Assembly: GCF_036013955.1 (NCBI RefSeq)
Contig: NZ_CP107903.1
Span: 7,316,001-7,380,000, forward strand
Reading direction: 5' to 3'
Length of the DNA: 64,000 bases
Source: Streptomyces sp. NBC_00459
GTDB taxonomy: Bacteria > Actinomycetota > Actinomycetes > Streptomycetales > Streptomycetaceae
In this document: one piece after another, positions 17,352 to 26,039 of the stretch
How positions within the stretch are numbered: position 1 is the stretch's first letter
How the letters are laid out: each line of letters begins with the position of its first letter
The notes under the pieces: generated by a model
The model's database searches: none
What the model was told of the DNA's origin: nothing
What the model saw: the letters and a program-made list of their open reading frames with translations, nothing else
Translations under genes and position numbers: made by a program

Positions 17352-17357
17352 TAGGCT
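17352..17357 (+). promoter_or_regulatory. -10-like element of the LysR gene
   Basis: TAGGCT ends six bases before the GTG at 17364. The purine run GAGGGG between them is too close to act as a normal ribosome site. Confidence 0.45.
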
Positions 17358-17363
17358 GAGGGG

Positions 17364-18422
17364 GTGCGCTATGACTTGGACGACCTGCGACTCTTTGTCC
17401 ACATCGCGGCGGAGGGGTCGATCACGGCGGGTGCGCACCGGATGCACCTGAGCCTGCCTTCGGCCAGCGCCCGGGTGCGCTCGCTGGAGCGGCACGCCGG
17501 AGTGCCGCTGCTGGTCCGCGGGCGGCGAGGCGTGCGGCTCACCCCGGCAGGGACGACCCTGGCCCGCCACGCACGCGACGTACTCGCCCAGACCGCTCGG
17601 CTCGAAAGCGCCGTCGCGAGCTACACGCGGTCTCCGACGGCTCCGCTGACCCTGCTGGGCGGCGGTTCCGCGATGCAGGGGCTCGTGCCGCGGGCCCTGG
17701 TCTCGTTCCTGCGCGCGCATCCGGACGTCGACGTCACTGTGTCCGAGAGCCGCACCCCGCAGACGGTGCGCATGCTGGCCGACGGCGAGGCGGATCTGGG
17801 GGTCGTCCTCGACGACGAAGCCCGCGACTGCGGCCTGCGCACGGAGCTCCTCGGGGACGACTCCTTGGTCGTGATCGGCCAGGTCGGCGGGGTTCTCGCC
17901 GGGCGGACCGCGCTCACGTACGGCGAGGCCGCCGAGCACCCTCTCGTCGGGCTCGACGCCGGCTCCTCGCTGCGCCGCTGGATCGAGAAGCACCTCGGAC
18001 CGCACGCCCCGGTGGCGCGTCACCGCACCACCGTCGCCGATCTCAACGTCCTCGTAGCCCTCGCTGCCGCCGGTGTCGGGCTCGCCGTGGTGCCACGTCG
18101 TGTCATCGATCGCCGGCAGCCGGTCGACGTGTGCGAGCTGCGGGAACCCTGGGCCCGCAGGCAGCACTTGCTGGCCTGGGGCGTCAAGGACCGCGCTGCA
18201 CCGGCGGCCACCGAGGCACTCGCAGAACACCTGCGCCGAGCGGCAACGGTCGAACCGTCGTCCCGTGACGCGCGCGGAGAGCCTGCCGGCCAGTTGCCCG
18301 TCCCCGGCGCCCAGGAGCCGCCAGGAGCCGAGGGTGGCGGCGATGCCGATGACGATGCCGATTCGAGGCAGCGCCACGCTGCTCTGCGGGAGTACGGGGT
18401 GGTGTACGGATCCCGGCGCTGA
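17364..18422 (+). CDS. LysR-family transcriptional regulator
   Basis: A 352-residue regulator. The helix-turn-helix occupies residues 1-62 (YDLDDLRLFVHIAAEGSITAGAHRMHLSLPSASARVRSLE), followed by a substrate-binding domain (residues 88-290) with PLTLLGGGSAMQGLVPRAL and a two-lobed pattern. About 55 residues beyond the usual 300-residue LysR end are Gly/Asp/Pro-rich and look unstructured, so a nearby frameshift or a lineage-specific tail is possible. It is divergent from the TauE-type permease; by the usual LysR logic it controls that gene in response to the anion or a metabolite. Confidence 0.9.
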   Translation: MRYDLDDLRLFVHIAAEGSITAGAHRMHLSLPSASARVRSLERHAGVPLLVRGRRGVRLTPAGTTLARHARDVLAQTARLESAVASYTRSPTAPLTLLGGGSAMQGLVPRALVSFLRAHPDVDVTVSESRTPQTVRMLADGEADLGVVLDDEARDCGLRTELLGDDSLVVIGQVGGVLAGRTALTYGEAAEHPLVGLDAGSSLRRWIEKHLGPHAPVARHRTTVADLNVLVALAAAGVGLAVVPRRVIDRRQPVDVCELREPWARRQHLLAWGVKDRAAPAATEALAEHLRRAATVEPSSRDARGEPAGQLPVPGAQEPPGAEGGGDADDDADSRQRHAALREYGVVYGSRR

Positions 18423-18424
18423 CC

Positions 18425-18452
18425 TTGACGTGTTCCTGGTCGAGGTTATCCA
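18425..18452 (+). promoter_or_regulatory. Candidate sigma-70-type promoter of the DUF4192 gene
   Basis: TTGACG (18425-18430), a 16-base spacer and TATCCA (18447-18452), 42 bases before the ATG. Both hexamers fit the HrdB consensus moderately. Confidence 0.45.
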
Positions 18453-18494
18453 CAGGCTCCAGCGGGATCGCGGAATCCGCGAGATCGTCACGGC

Positions 18495-20099
18495 ATGACG
18501 AATCACAGCGAAACGCATCAGGTCACCCTGCGTACCCCGGCCGAACTGGCCGACGCCCTGCCCTATTTGCTCGGATACCACCCCGAGGACAGCATCGTCC
18601 TGGTCGCGTTGCACGACCGGGACGGGCGCGGCCGGTTCGGAGGCCGCGCCCGGCTCGGAATTCCCGCCAACCCGGATGACTGGCCCGCCGTGGCACAGCA
18701 ACTGACACACGGTCTGGTGACCGGCAGCGAGCGCAGAGGCGCACGGCCCGAGAGCATGGTCGTGTACCTCTGCCAGGAACCGACGGAGGGCGAAGCGCGG
18801 CACCAGGTGAGGGAACGTCTGCGCCCGCTCGCCCAGTTGCTGCGCACCGAGTGCGGTCGTCTCGACGTACCCGTGGTCGAGGCTCTGTGCATCGCCGACA
18901 ACCGCTTCTGGTCCTACTGCTGCGTGACGCCCGAGTGCTGTCCGGACGACGGAGTGCCCATGGGCCTTCCAGGTACGTCGGTGCTGGCCGCCGCCGCGGC
19001 CTATGCCGGTCTGCAAGTGCGAGGCACACTCAGTGAGTTGCGGGCCAGGTTCCATCCCTGGGAGACCGCTGCGGCGCTGGAACAGGAACGCGCGCTCGAC
19101 ACCGCCAACGCCCGCCTGGTGCCCCGGATCCTCGACGACGCGAGCCGCGCCGACGTGGCAGAGGAGACCCTGCGGCAGGCACTGCGGGCCAGGAGTCGAC
19201 TGGCCGACGCACCCGCGGTCTCCGGCACACTTCTGGCAGACCTTCACGACGACGAACTGCTCGCACACGACGAGGCCGCCACGCTGATCCTGGGTCTGCA
19301 GGATCGTACGACCCGCGATCGCGCGGCGGAGTGGATGGAGGGCGACGAGGCGGCACCGGCCCTGCGCCTCTGGCGGGCCCTGGCCCGCCGCTGTGTCGGG
19401 CCGTACCGCGAGCACGCCGCGGCCCCTCTGACGCTCGCCGGCTGGGTCGCCTGGTCGACCGGTGACGAAGTGGAGGCCAGGGAAGCCCTGGCCATGGCAC
19501 TCGGCGCGGACCCCGGCTATCTGTTCGCCCGCCTGCTGCACCAGGCCTGCAACGAGGGTCTGGACCCGGAGTCGATCCGGCGCTGTCTGCGCGCGGAGCG
19601 CGGCGACCGGCCTCGCATCACTGCCGGGACGCCCGGAACCATGCCGGACACCGAGCGAATCGGGGTCGGCGACGCGTACGAGGACGGGGGCATCGGCTGG
19701 GGCGAGGATCCGGAGGGGTTCGGGAGCGAGGAGGGGTTCGAGGCCACGGCGGCTTCCGAAAGGACGGAGCGGTTCGGGGGATCGAGCGGCGTCGGTCGGG
19801 TGGAGGGGCGCGGGAGCGACGGCTGGATCGACGACACCGAAGCCACGGCATCCCTTGACGGGGTCACGGGTTCCCCTTCCTGCTCCACGTCGGTCAGCGG
19901 TGCCACCCGGGCGCTGGAGTCGGCCACGAGGCGTCGACGTCGGGTAGGTCCGGCAGATGACGGCGACACCCGCCCACGCGTCCGGCGGACCGGCGGAACC
20001 CGTCCCCAGCTCTTGGGCAGGTCCGTCGCACGTCGGCGCAGCCCGGGCGCCGAGGAGGCCGCCCCTCCCGGCCACCGCACGAAGGGGAACGACTCGTGA
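18495..20099 (+). CDS. DUF4192 domain-containing protein
   Basis: A 534-residue actinobacterial protein of unknown role. DUF4192 spans most of residues 8-375: VTLRTPAELADALPYLLGYHPEDSIVLVAL, VEALCIADNRFWSYCC, the cysteine-rich CVTPECCPDDGVPM and a C-terminal helical part with LAGWVAWSTGDEVEAREALAMAL. The last 150 residues are Gly/Glu/Arg-rich low complexity and probably disordered. The cysteine cluster is conserved in the family and could bind metal. It has its own candidate promoter. No signal peptide or membrane helix is seen. Confidence 0.88.
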   Translation: MTNHSETHQVTLRTPAELADALPYLLGYHPEDSIVLVALHDRDGRGRFGGRARLGIPANPDDWPAVAQQLTHGLVTGSERRGARPESMVVYLCQEPTEGEARHQVRERLRPLAQLLRTECGRLDVPVVEALCIADNRFWSYCCVTPECCPDDGVPMGLPGTSVLAAAAAYAGLQVRGTLSELRARFHPWETAAALEQERALDTANARLVPRILDDASRADVAEETLRQALRARSRLADAPAVSGTLLADLHDDELLAHDEAATLILGLQDRTTRDRAAEWMEGDEAAPALRLWRALARRCVGPYREHAAAPLTLAGWVAWSTGDEVEAREALAMALGADPGYLFARLLHQACNEGLDPESIRRCLRAERGDRPRITAGTPGTMPDTERIGVGDAYEDGGIGWGEDPEGFGSEEGFEATAASERTERFGGSSGVGRVEGRGSDGWIDDTEATASLDGVTGSPSCSTSVSGATRALESATRRRRRVGPADDGDTRPRVRRTGGTRPQLLGRSVARRRSPGAEEAAPPGHRTKGNDS

Positions 20100-20641
20100 A
20101 CAGGGGTGGGGCAGTTCACCGGCGCTCCGGCGCCAGTCGCATGCCAGGGGGACGGCTCGACAAGGACGGGACAGCCCACCGGCTCCCGAACGGCGTCGGG
20201 AGGGGTGACCGACGGTTAATCACCGGCGGGACGTCCGAGGAGCGACGCGTCAGTGAGGGGGCAGCGGGCCGGCGTCCGGTCGGCTCTGTGGCGGCCGTTC
20301 GACGGTTCGGCAACGGCGGAACACGCGACCGGCGATTGAGCAACGGCAGCGCGCCCCACGTACAAGTGACCGGCGCCAGGACAGCCCCAGGACACCTCTC
20401 CCTTCCGACCACACTGGACGGCCGACGCAGTCGTCCCGGCACGGGTCGGAAGTATGCTCCGCTTCACCGCCATTCGGTCGGCTTGTCCCGCCGGAGGCGT
20501 GACTCGGGGAAGCCCTGGTCCGTTCACCTGAGTGGCGGAATCCTTGGACAGGCCGAGCCGCCGCATCATCCCTGTCCTGCCGAAGCCCCCTACCGGGCGC
20601 CGAGCGCGCCCTCGGCGCCCAGAGCGCAGAAGAAGTCGCCC
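20100..20641. other. Long gene-free leader before the debranching-like gene
   Basis: About 540 bases. A frame on the + strand stays open into the next gene, but its translation is basic and unstructured and its codon use is not Streptomyces-like, so I treat it as non-coding. A TATGCT element at 20453-20458 could be a -10. The word ACCGGC recurs several times without regular spacing. No RNA element was recognised. Confidence 0.4.
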
Positions 20642-22789
20642 ATGCATCCGCCGACCCCGCCCTCGGCCGCCGACGACGACCGTCGCGGCGCAGGCACACC
20701 CACGCCGCCCTTGCGGGGAGGTGGCGACGGAGTCCCCGGCAACGCGGGGTACCCGCGAGGCTCGGAGCCTCGCTTCCCGGGCACCGGGCGCCCTTCCGCG
20801 CCCCGGCCGCCGCTTGCCCCACCCCCGCCCGCCCGCCGTCCTGCTCAGCTGCCCCCGACCCACACCACCCTGATCTGCGTCGCCCTTCCCGGGCTCGCGA
20901 TCTCCACGGACCAGGGGCAGCTCACCGGCCGGGGACTGGAAGGCTTCTACCGCGGGGGCAGGCGGGTGCTCGCCCGGTGCCAGGTCCGGGTGGCCGGCCG
21001 TGAACCGCTCGCGGTGCAGGCCCGGATGACCGCCGCCGACCGTGCCCGATTCGTGGGAACGTTACGTGTCTCCCCGGACGGCGGGCCCGACCCGGACATC
21101 GTCGTCGAGCGCATCCGCCACGCGGACGGCACTGAGCTGATCACCCTGCACAGTTCGGCGCTGCGCCCGTTGCGCCTGCCGGTCGAGGTGTCACTCGGTA
21201 CCGACCTGGCGGACCTGGGCATGATCGCCGCCGGCACCGCGGGCCCCGAACTGCCCGCCAGCGTCCACGCTTCCGGCCTGCGCTGGTCCAGCGCCGCCGG
21301 CAGCGCCGCCGTCACCGCCGACCCGCCACCCGCCGACGCGCTGGCTTCCGCGGGCCTGCTGCGCTGGGAGCTAGACCTGCCCCCGGGCGGTTCCATTACC
21401 CTGGAGCTGCGTATACGGCAGGACGGTACGGGGCCAGTCCGGGCCGTGGGTCATGTGGCGACGAGCCCCCTCGCCCCAGCACGGGCCGCAGGCGACGATC
21501 CACGCGTCGAGGCACTCCTGCGGACCAGTATCGAAGACCTTCAGGCCCTGCTCCTGCGCGACTCCGCGCATCCCGCCGACACCCACCTCGCGGCCGGCGC
21601 GCCGTGGCGCTGCGGGATGGCCCCGGCCGAGGCTCTTGCCGCCGCCCGAATGACGCTCCCCCTCGGCACCGGGCTCGCGGCGGGCACACTGCGAACCCTC
21701 GCCCGCACCCAACTCCCGGGGCCGGGCCCGAGATCCGGCATGCTCCCCGGCCCGCGCCGGGACGCGGGCCCCCACCTGCCACCGGGCTGTACGGGCACGG
21801 AGGCCACCCTGCTCTTCCCCGTGCTCCTCGCCGAGGCCCGCCGCTGGGGGCTCCCGGAACAGGTGACCGAGGAACTGCTCCCGACGGCCGAGCGCTGTCT
21901 GACCTGGCTGCGCACGACCGTGGGCGACGGAACCTACCTGCCGGATCCGCAACCGGGCGGCCCTCTGCGCTGTGAGACGCAGGCCCATGCGCACCGCGCC
22001 GCCCTCCTCGGCGCCGATCTCCTCGACGCGTACGGCCGCCCGGGCGGTGCCGGGCTGCGGCAGTGGGCCCAGAAGCTGCGCAGCGCGTTCAGGGACGACT
22101 TCTGGGTCGAGGACCGGGGCGGCGGCCGACCCGCCGCGGCTCGTACGCCGGACGGGCGCACCGTGCCGCACTTCGGTGCGATCGCCGCCCATCTCCTCGA
22201 CACCGGTCTGCTGGGCGAGGGTGAGCAGGCTCCCGGGCTGCTCGACAAGGTGCAGACCGAACAACTCGCCCGGCTGTTCGGCAGTCCGGCCCTGGACTCC
22301 GGCTGGGGGTTGCGCGGCCTGGGCGTCAAGGAGGCGGGATACAACCCGTTCGGCCACCGCAGCGGTGCCGTGCGGGTCCAGGAGACCGCGGTGGCCGTCG
22401 CCGGCCTGGCCACCGCAGGGTACGAGAGGGAGGCGAGTGCGCTGCTGCGCGGGCTCCTGGCGGCGGCCGAGACCTTCGCATACCGGCTGCCGGAGATGTA
22501 CGCGGGAGAGCAGCGCGTGGAAGGAGGCGCCCCGTTGCCCCACCCGGCCGCCTGCCGGCCGTCGGCCACGGCTGCCGCCTCCGGGGTGCTGCTGCTCGCG
22601 ACCCTGGCCGGTATCCGTCCGGACGCCCCGGCGAGCAGGGTCATGCTCCGTCCGGTACGCAGCGTTCCGCTGGGCGAGATCGGCCTGACGGGGCTGCGGA
22701 TCGCGGGGGCCCCCTTTTCCGTACGGGTCGGTCGCCTCGGCGTCGCCATGGTCGAGGAGGCCGCCGCGGGACTGCAACTGGGAGCGTGA
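20642..22789 (+). CDS. Glycogen-debranching N-terminal domain protein, probably degenerate
   Basis: A 715-residue protein. A proline-rich N terminus (1-75) is followed by the beta-sandwich domain found at the N terminus of bacterial glycogen-debranching-like enzymes (LPGLAISTDQGQLTGRGLEGFYRGGRRVLARCQ, residues 82-115, to about 290). An (alpha/alpha)6-type toroid follows (GMAPAEALAAARMTLPLG, FGAIAAHLLDTG). In typical relatives the toroid has a G-S-V-W-P-H-D motif; here the matching block is YNPFGHRSGAVRVQETAV, so the WPHD acids are replaced (VRVQE, Glu581). It may therefore be non-catalytic or have another specificity. The ATG at 20642 has only weak AGAAGAAG upstream. Confidence 0.75.
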   Translation: MHPPTPPSAADDDRRGAGTPTPPLRGGGDGVPGNAGYPRGSEPRFPGTGRPSAPRPPLAPPPPARRPAQLPPTHTTLICVALPGLAISTDQGQLTGRGLEGFYRGGRRVLARCQVRVAGREPLAVQARMTAADRARFVGTLRVSPDGGPDPDIVVERIRHADGTELITLHSSALRPLRLPVEVSLGTDLADLGMIAAGTAGPELPASVHASGLRWSSAAGSAAVTADPPPADALASAGLLRWELDLPPGGSITLELRIRQDGTGPVRAVGHVATSPLAPARAAGDDPRVEALLRTSIEDLQALLLRDSAHPADTHLAAGAPWRCGMAPAEALAAARMTLPLGTGLAAGTLRTLARTQLPGPGPRSGMLPGPRRDAGPHLPPGCTGTEATLLFPVLLAEARRWGLPEQVTEELLPTAERCLTWLRTTVGDGTYLPDPQPGGPLRCETQAHAHRAALLGADLLDAYGRPGGAGLRQWAQKLRSAFRDDFWVEDRGGGRPAAARTPDGRTVPHFGAIAAHLLDTGLLGEGEQAPGLLDKVQTEQLARLFGSPALDSGWGLRGLGVKEAGYNPFGHRSGAVRVQETAVAVAGLATAGYEREASALLRGLLAAAETFAYRLPEMYAGEQRVEGGAPLPHPAACRPSATAAASGVLLLATLAGIRPDAPASRVMLRPVRSVPLGEIGLTGLRIAGAPFSVRVGRLGVAMVEEAAAGLQLGA

Positions 22790-22888
22790 TCTCCTACGGC
22801 ATGCCTCGGAAGGGCGCCCGGAAGGCCTTGACACCTGTGTCCGACCAGCGTGGACCAGTCATGGTGCGGCTGGAGAAGAGAGTGTTTA

Positions 22889-22903
22889 TCGTCAGGCAGA
22901 CGA
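22889..22903. promoter_or_regulatory. Inverted repeat in the Nudix regulator promoter
   Basis: TCGTC-AGGCA-GACGA, perfect five-base arms, ends just before the -10-like TATGAT (22905-22910), which lies seven bases before the ATG at 22918. A repressor here would block RNA polymerase. Autoregulation by the downstream protein is inferred. Confidence 0.55.
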
Positions 22904-22917
22904 CTATGATCGCGGGC

Positions 22918-23676
22918 ATGCCCTACGACCCGTCAGCCTTCCCGCCCTTCGCCGTCACCGTGGACCTGGTCGTGCTGACCGTGCGTCGTCACGCCCTGTG
23001 CGCGCTGGCGGTACGCAGGGGTGAGTCGCCCTTCCAGGGACGCTGGGCGCTCCCCGGCGGCTTCGTACGGGCCGACGAGGATCTGTCACAGGCCGCAGCG
23101 CGTGAACTGGCCGAGGAGACCGGACTGCGCGCCCACGACCCGGACGCCCCGGCTCAGGACAACGGCGCTCACCTGGAACAGCTCGCGACCTACGGCGACC
23201 CCAAGCGCGATCCCCGGATGCGGGTGGTCAGTGTCGCCCATCTCGCGCTCGCCCCCGACCTGCCCGCTCCCAGGGCGGGCGGTGACGCGAACAGTGCCCG
23301 CTGGGCACCCGTCGAGGAACTGCTGCAACAGGGCGGCTACGGCCGGGACGGCGAACAGGCGGCACCACTCGCCTTCGACCACGCCCAGATCCTGTCGGAC
23401 GGGGTGGAGCGCGCCCGCTCCAAGATCGAGTACTCGTCGCTGGCCACGGCGTTCTGCCCGACCGAGTTCACCGTCGGCGAGTTGCGCCGTGTCTACGAGG
23501 CGGTGTGGGGCGTCGCCCTCGACCCGCGAAACTTCCACCGCAAGGTCACGGGCACCCCGGGCTTCCTCGTCCCCACGGGAGGTACGACCACCCGGCAGGG
23601 AGGTCGTCCGGCCCAGCTCTTCCGAGCCGGTGGAGCCACTCTGCTCAACCCTCCGATGCTGCGTCCCGAGGTCTGA
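22918..23676 (+). CDS. Nudix domain protein with C-terminal winged helix (NrtR-like)
   Basis: A 252-residue protein. The N-terminal Nudix hydrolase domain (residues 8-150) holds a full Nudix box, GGFVRADEDLSQAAARELAE then ETGL, with all catalytic acids present. The C-terminal part (160-230), with FCPTEFTVGELRRVYEAVWGVALDPRNFHRKV, is the winged helix found in NrtR regulators of NAD metabolism, which sense ADP-ribose through the Nudix fold. An operator-like inverted repeat overlaps its promoter. Whether it hydrolyses a nucleotide or only senses it cannot be told; the target pathway is not visible nearby. Confidence 0.88.
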   Translation: MPYDPSAFPPFAVTVDLVVLTVRRHALCALAVRRGESPFQGRWALPGGFVRADEDLSQAAARELAEETGLRAHDPDAPAQDNGAHLEQLATYGDPKRDPRMRVVSVAHLALAPDLPAPRAGGDANSARWAPVEELLQQGGYGRDGEQAAPLAFDHAQILSDGVERARSKIEYSSLATAFCPTEFTVGELRRVYEAVWGVALDPRNFHRKVTGTPGFLVPTGGTTTRQGGRPAQLFRAGGATLLNPPMLRPEV

Positions 23677-23746
23677 CACCGAACCCTGGGGCAACGCATG
23701 CCTTTCAGTGGGCCCTGCCACACCCGGTAAAACGGACATAACGCGC

Positions 23747-23752
23747 TATCTT
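23747..23752 (+). promoter_or_regulatory. -10-like element of the ABC fusion gene
   Basis: TATCTT ends seven bases before the GTG at 23760, which supports that start over the TTG at 23751. Confidence 0.4.
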
Positions 23753-23759
23753 GCTACGG

Positions 23760-25877
23760 GTGATCCAGGCCTTCGGACTGACCAGCAACCCTCGCAAGGA
23801 GCTCCCGCCCGCCGTCGACGACGTCTCCTTCGAGGCACGCGCGGGCTGCGTCACCACGCTCCTCGGTACCCCGGGCGCCGGCAAGACAACGGTGCTCAGG
23901 CTGATGCTCGAACTGCAACAGGGCCGTGGGACCACCTACTTCAGAGGGCGCCCGCTGCACCGCATCGCCCATCCGTCCCGTGAGGTCGGCGTTCTCTTGG
24001 GCGATGTGCCGGGGCACCCCGCGCGCACCGTCCGAGGCCAACTCCGCATGCTGTGCGCGGCGGCAGGCGTCCCGGTCCGCCGTGCCGACGAGGTCCTCGA
24101 AGTCGTCGGCCTCGTCAGTCTGCGCGACGAACGCCTGGGCACACTGTCGCGCGGCATGGACCGTCGGCTCGGTCTGGCCTGCGCTCTGCTGGCGGACCCG
24201 CACACCCTCGTGCTCGACGCGCTCACCGACGGCCTGTCGGCCCGTGAACGCCATTGGCTGCACGGCATGCTGCGCGCCCACGCGGCCCAGGGCGGCACCG
24301 TCCTGTGCGCCACCACCGACCCCAAGGAGGCGGCCCGAACCGCCGACCGGATCATCACCCTGGAGCAGGGGCGACTCGTCGCCGACCAGGAAGCCGCGGA
24401 CTTCGCCCGCACCAGGCTGCGCCCCCGAGTCGCCGTACGCAGCCCCCACGCGACCCGTCTCGCGGCCCTGCTGACCAAAGAGGCCCGGACGGCGCATCGT
24501 TCCGTGGAGGTCGTGCCGGAGGCCGGTAACCGGCTCTCCGTGTACGGCAGTACCTGCGCGGACATCGGCGAGACCGCGTTCCGGCACGGCATCCTCGTAC
24601 ACCAACTCGCCGACGAGGTCGGTGACATGGGTCCCGGCGCCGGGTCGACCCGGCAGGGCGAGCCGTCGGCATGCCACGAGGGACGGACGCTTGGCGAGGG
24701 CCCCGTGGCTGGTGGGGCGATGGCGCTCGATGAGCCCAGAGCAGCCGGTACGACTGGAGAGACCGACTCCACAGCAGGACAGAAGACTGCCGGAGTCACG
24801 TCTGAGGCCGCCCCGGCGCAGGGCTCTGCCACCACCCCGGGTCTTTCCACAGCGCACGGCTCTGCCGGACAACGTCCTCCCGCAGCCGCTGCGGCGTCAA
24901 CCGGGACCACCCCGGCAACCCGTCTCCCCGAGCCGAACGGGCCCACCGGCCGCCTGTCGACAGTCACCCGTGTCTCCGGGCAGTCAGTCGGCCGCGCCTC
25001 GGCGACGTCCGCGCCGACACGCCCCCGGGGCGCCCGCCCGCGCTCCTCCGACGCCCTCACCTCCGACAGCCTGCCGCCGCTCCCGCCCCCCATTTCCGTC
25101 CGCCCCGCTCCGAGTCCGCTACGCCCTCTCCGTTACGAGCTGCGCCGGGCCGCGGGCGTCGGCACCGGGTTTCTGACCGGGGCCGCCGTGCTCGTCTCGT
25201 CGGCGCTTGTCGCCGTACTCCTGGCCCGTGTCGGCCACACTCCGCAGCATCGCCTGCTGGCCGCCTGGCCGCAGGAGCTGCCGCTGCCGCCCGCTGCGCT
25301 CGGCGCCGGGCTGCTGGGCGCCATCGCCTTCGGGGACGAGTTCCGTCACCCCGCGCTGGCGGTCAATCGCGGCACCGTGCCCCGTCGACTGGGACTGCTC
25401 GTCGCCAAGCTCCTCGTCGCCGCGGCCACCGGGCTGCTGCTGGCCTTCCTCACCGTGGGCTGCGACGCCGAAGTGCTCTACCTCGTCTACGGACGGGAGC
25501 TGGCGCGCGTTCCCGCGGACTGGCTCGCGCTGACCGCGAGTTGGATCGGCCTTGTGATCGGCTGCGCCTGGGCCGGGGTCCTGGCGGCGGGCATCTTCCG
25601 GTCCACCACCGCTGGGCTGGCGGCGGTGGTCGCCGTACCGGTCGTCGTGGTGCCCCTCGTGCAGAAGGTCCTGGAGGGCTCGTCCGTGCGGAGCGCGGCC
25701 GGTTTCTCCGTGCGCCTGCGGGAACTGTTCCTGGCGGAGTGGCCCTTCGGGGGTGAGCGGTATCTGGCTGCCGGAACGCGGATGATCACCCAACCCGTCG
25801 GCGGCGCGCTGACATTGTCACTGGCTGCTCTGCTCTGTGCGTATCTGCTCACGACCCTGCGAAGCAGGGTCCGATGA
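23760..25877 (+). CDS. ABC transporter ATP-binding/permease fusion with degenerate Walker B
   Basis: A 705-residue polypeptide. Residues 1-230 are an ABC ATPase: Walker A GTPGAGKTTVLRL, signature LSRGMDRRLGLACALLADP. The Walker B continues HTLVLDALTDGL, so the catalytic Glu after the Asp is Ala (Ala154), and the signature is LSRGM instead of LSGGQ. Residues 240-460 form a long, Ala/Pro/Thr-rich linker. The C terminus (from about 470) is an ABC-2-type permease with six membrane segments (GFLTGAAVLVSSALVAVLLARVG, LLVAKLLVAAATGLLLAFLTVG). No partner genes are adjacent. Transport with weakened ATP hydrolysis, or a regulatory role, is inferred. Confidence 0.85.
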   Translation: MIQAFGLTSNPRKELPPAVDDVSFEARAGCVTTLLGTPGAGKTTVLRLMLELQQGRGTTYFRGRPLHRIAHPSREVGVLLGDVPGHPARTVRGQLRMLCAAAGVPVRRADEVLEVVGLVSLRDERLGTLSRGMDRRLGLACALLADPHTLVLDALTDGLSARERHWLHGMLRAHAAQGGTVLCATTDPKEAARTADRIITLEQGRLVADQEAADFARTRLRPRVAVRSPHATRLAALLTKEARTAHRSVEVVPEAGNRLSVYGSTCADIGETAFRHGILVHQLADEVGDMGPGAGSTRQGEPSACHEGRTLGEGPVAGGAMALDEPRAAGTTGETDSTAGQKTAGVTSEAAPAQGSATTPGLSTAHGSAGQRPPAAAAASTGTTPATRLPEPNGPTGRLSTVTRVSGQSVGRASATSAPTRPRGARPRSSDALTSDSLPPLPPPISVRPAPSPLRPLRYELRRAAGVGTGFLTGAAVLVSSALVAVLLARVGHTPQHRLLAAWPQELPLPPAALGAGLLGAIAFGDEFRHPALAVNRGTVPRRLGLLVAKLLVAAATGLLLAFLTVGCDAEVLYLVYGRELARVPADWLALTASWIGLVIGCAWAGVLAAGIFRSTTAGLAAVVAVPVVVVPLVQKVLEGSSVRSAAGFSVRLRELFLAEWPFGGERYLAAGTRMITQPVGGALTLSLAALLCAYLLTTLRSRVR

Positions 25878-25939
25878 CGATCGTCCGCGCCCTTCCGGTC
25901 CTGCCCTGCGCACAACTCCCCGAGGAACGCCCGTTTCTT

Positions 25940-25947
25940 TCCGATAA
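25940..25947 (+). promoter_or_regulatory. Candidate sigma-WhiG -10 element of whiH
   Basis: TCCGATAA resembles the GCCGATAA -10 of flagellar/sporulation sigma factors such as WhiG, and lies 93 bases before the whiH start. The expected TAAA -35 at 15-16 bases is not evident. whiH is established as a WhiG target in S. coelicolor. Confidence 0.4.
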
Positions 25948-26039
25948 GGCGTCAATTGCGACGGGGTGAGCGATCACCCTTTCGTGTGCTTTTCACCAAA
26001 GACCTCAAGGGAGTTGAAGGCGGCGCCGACAAAGGATCC

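Noticed and set aside
17229..20075. 948-codon open frame antisense to the LysR and DUF4192 genes
   Set aside because: Artefact of GC-rich third positions in the real genes; no recognisable motif or ribosome site.
20096..20641. N-terminal extension of the debranching-like protein to 897 residues
   Set aside because: The extra 182 residues are basic, unstructured and unlike Streptomyces coding composition; an internal ATG fits the domain start.
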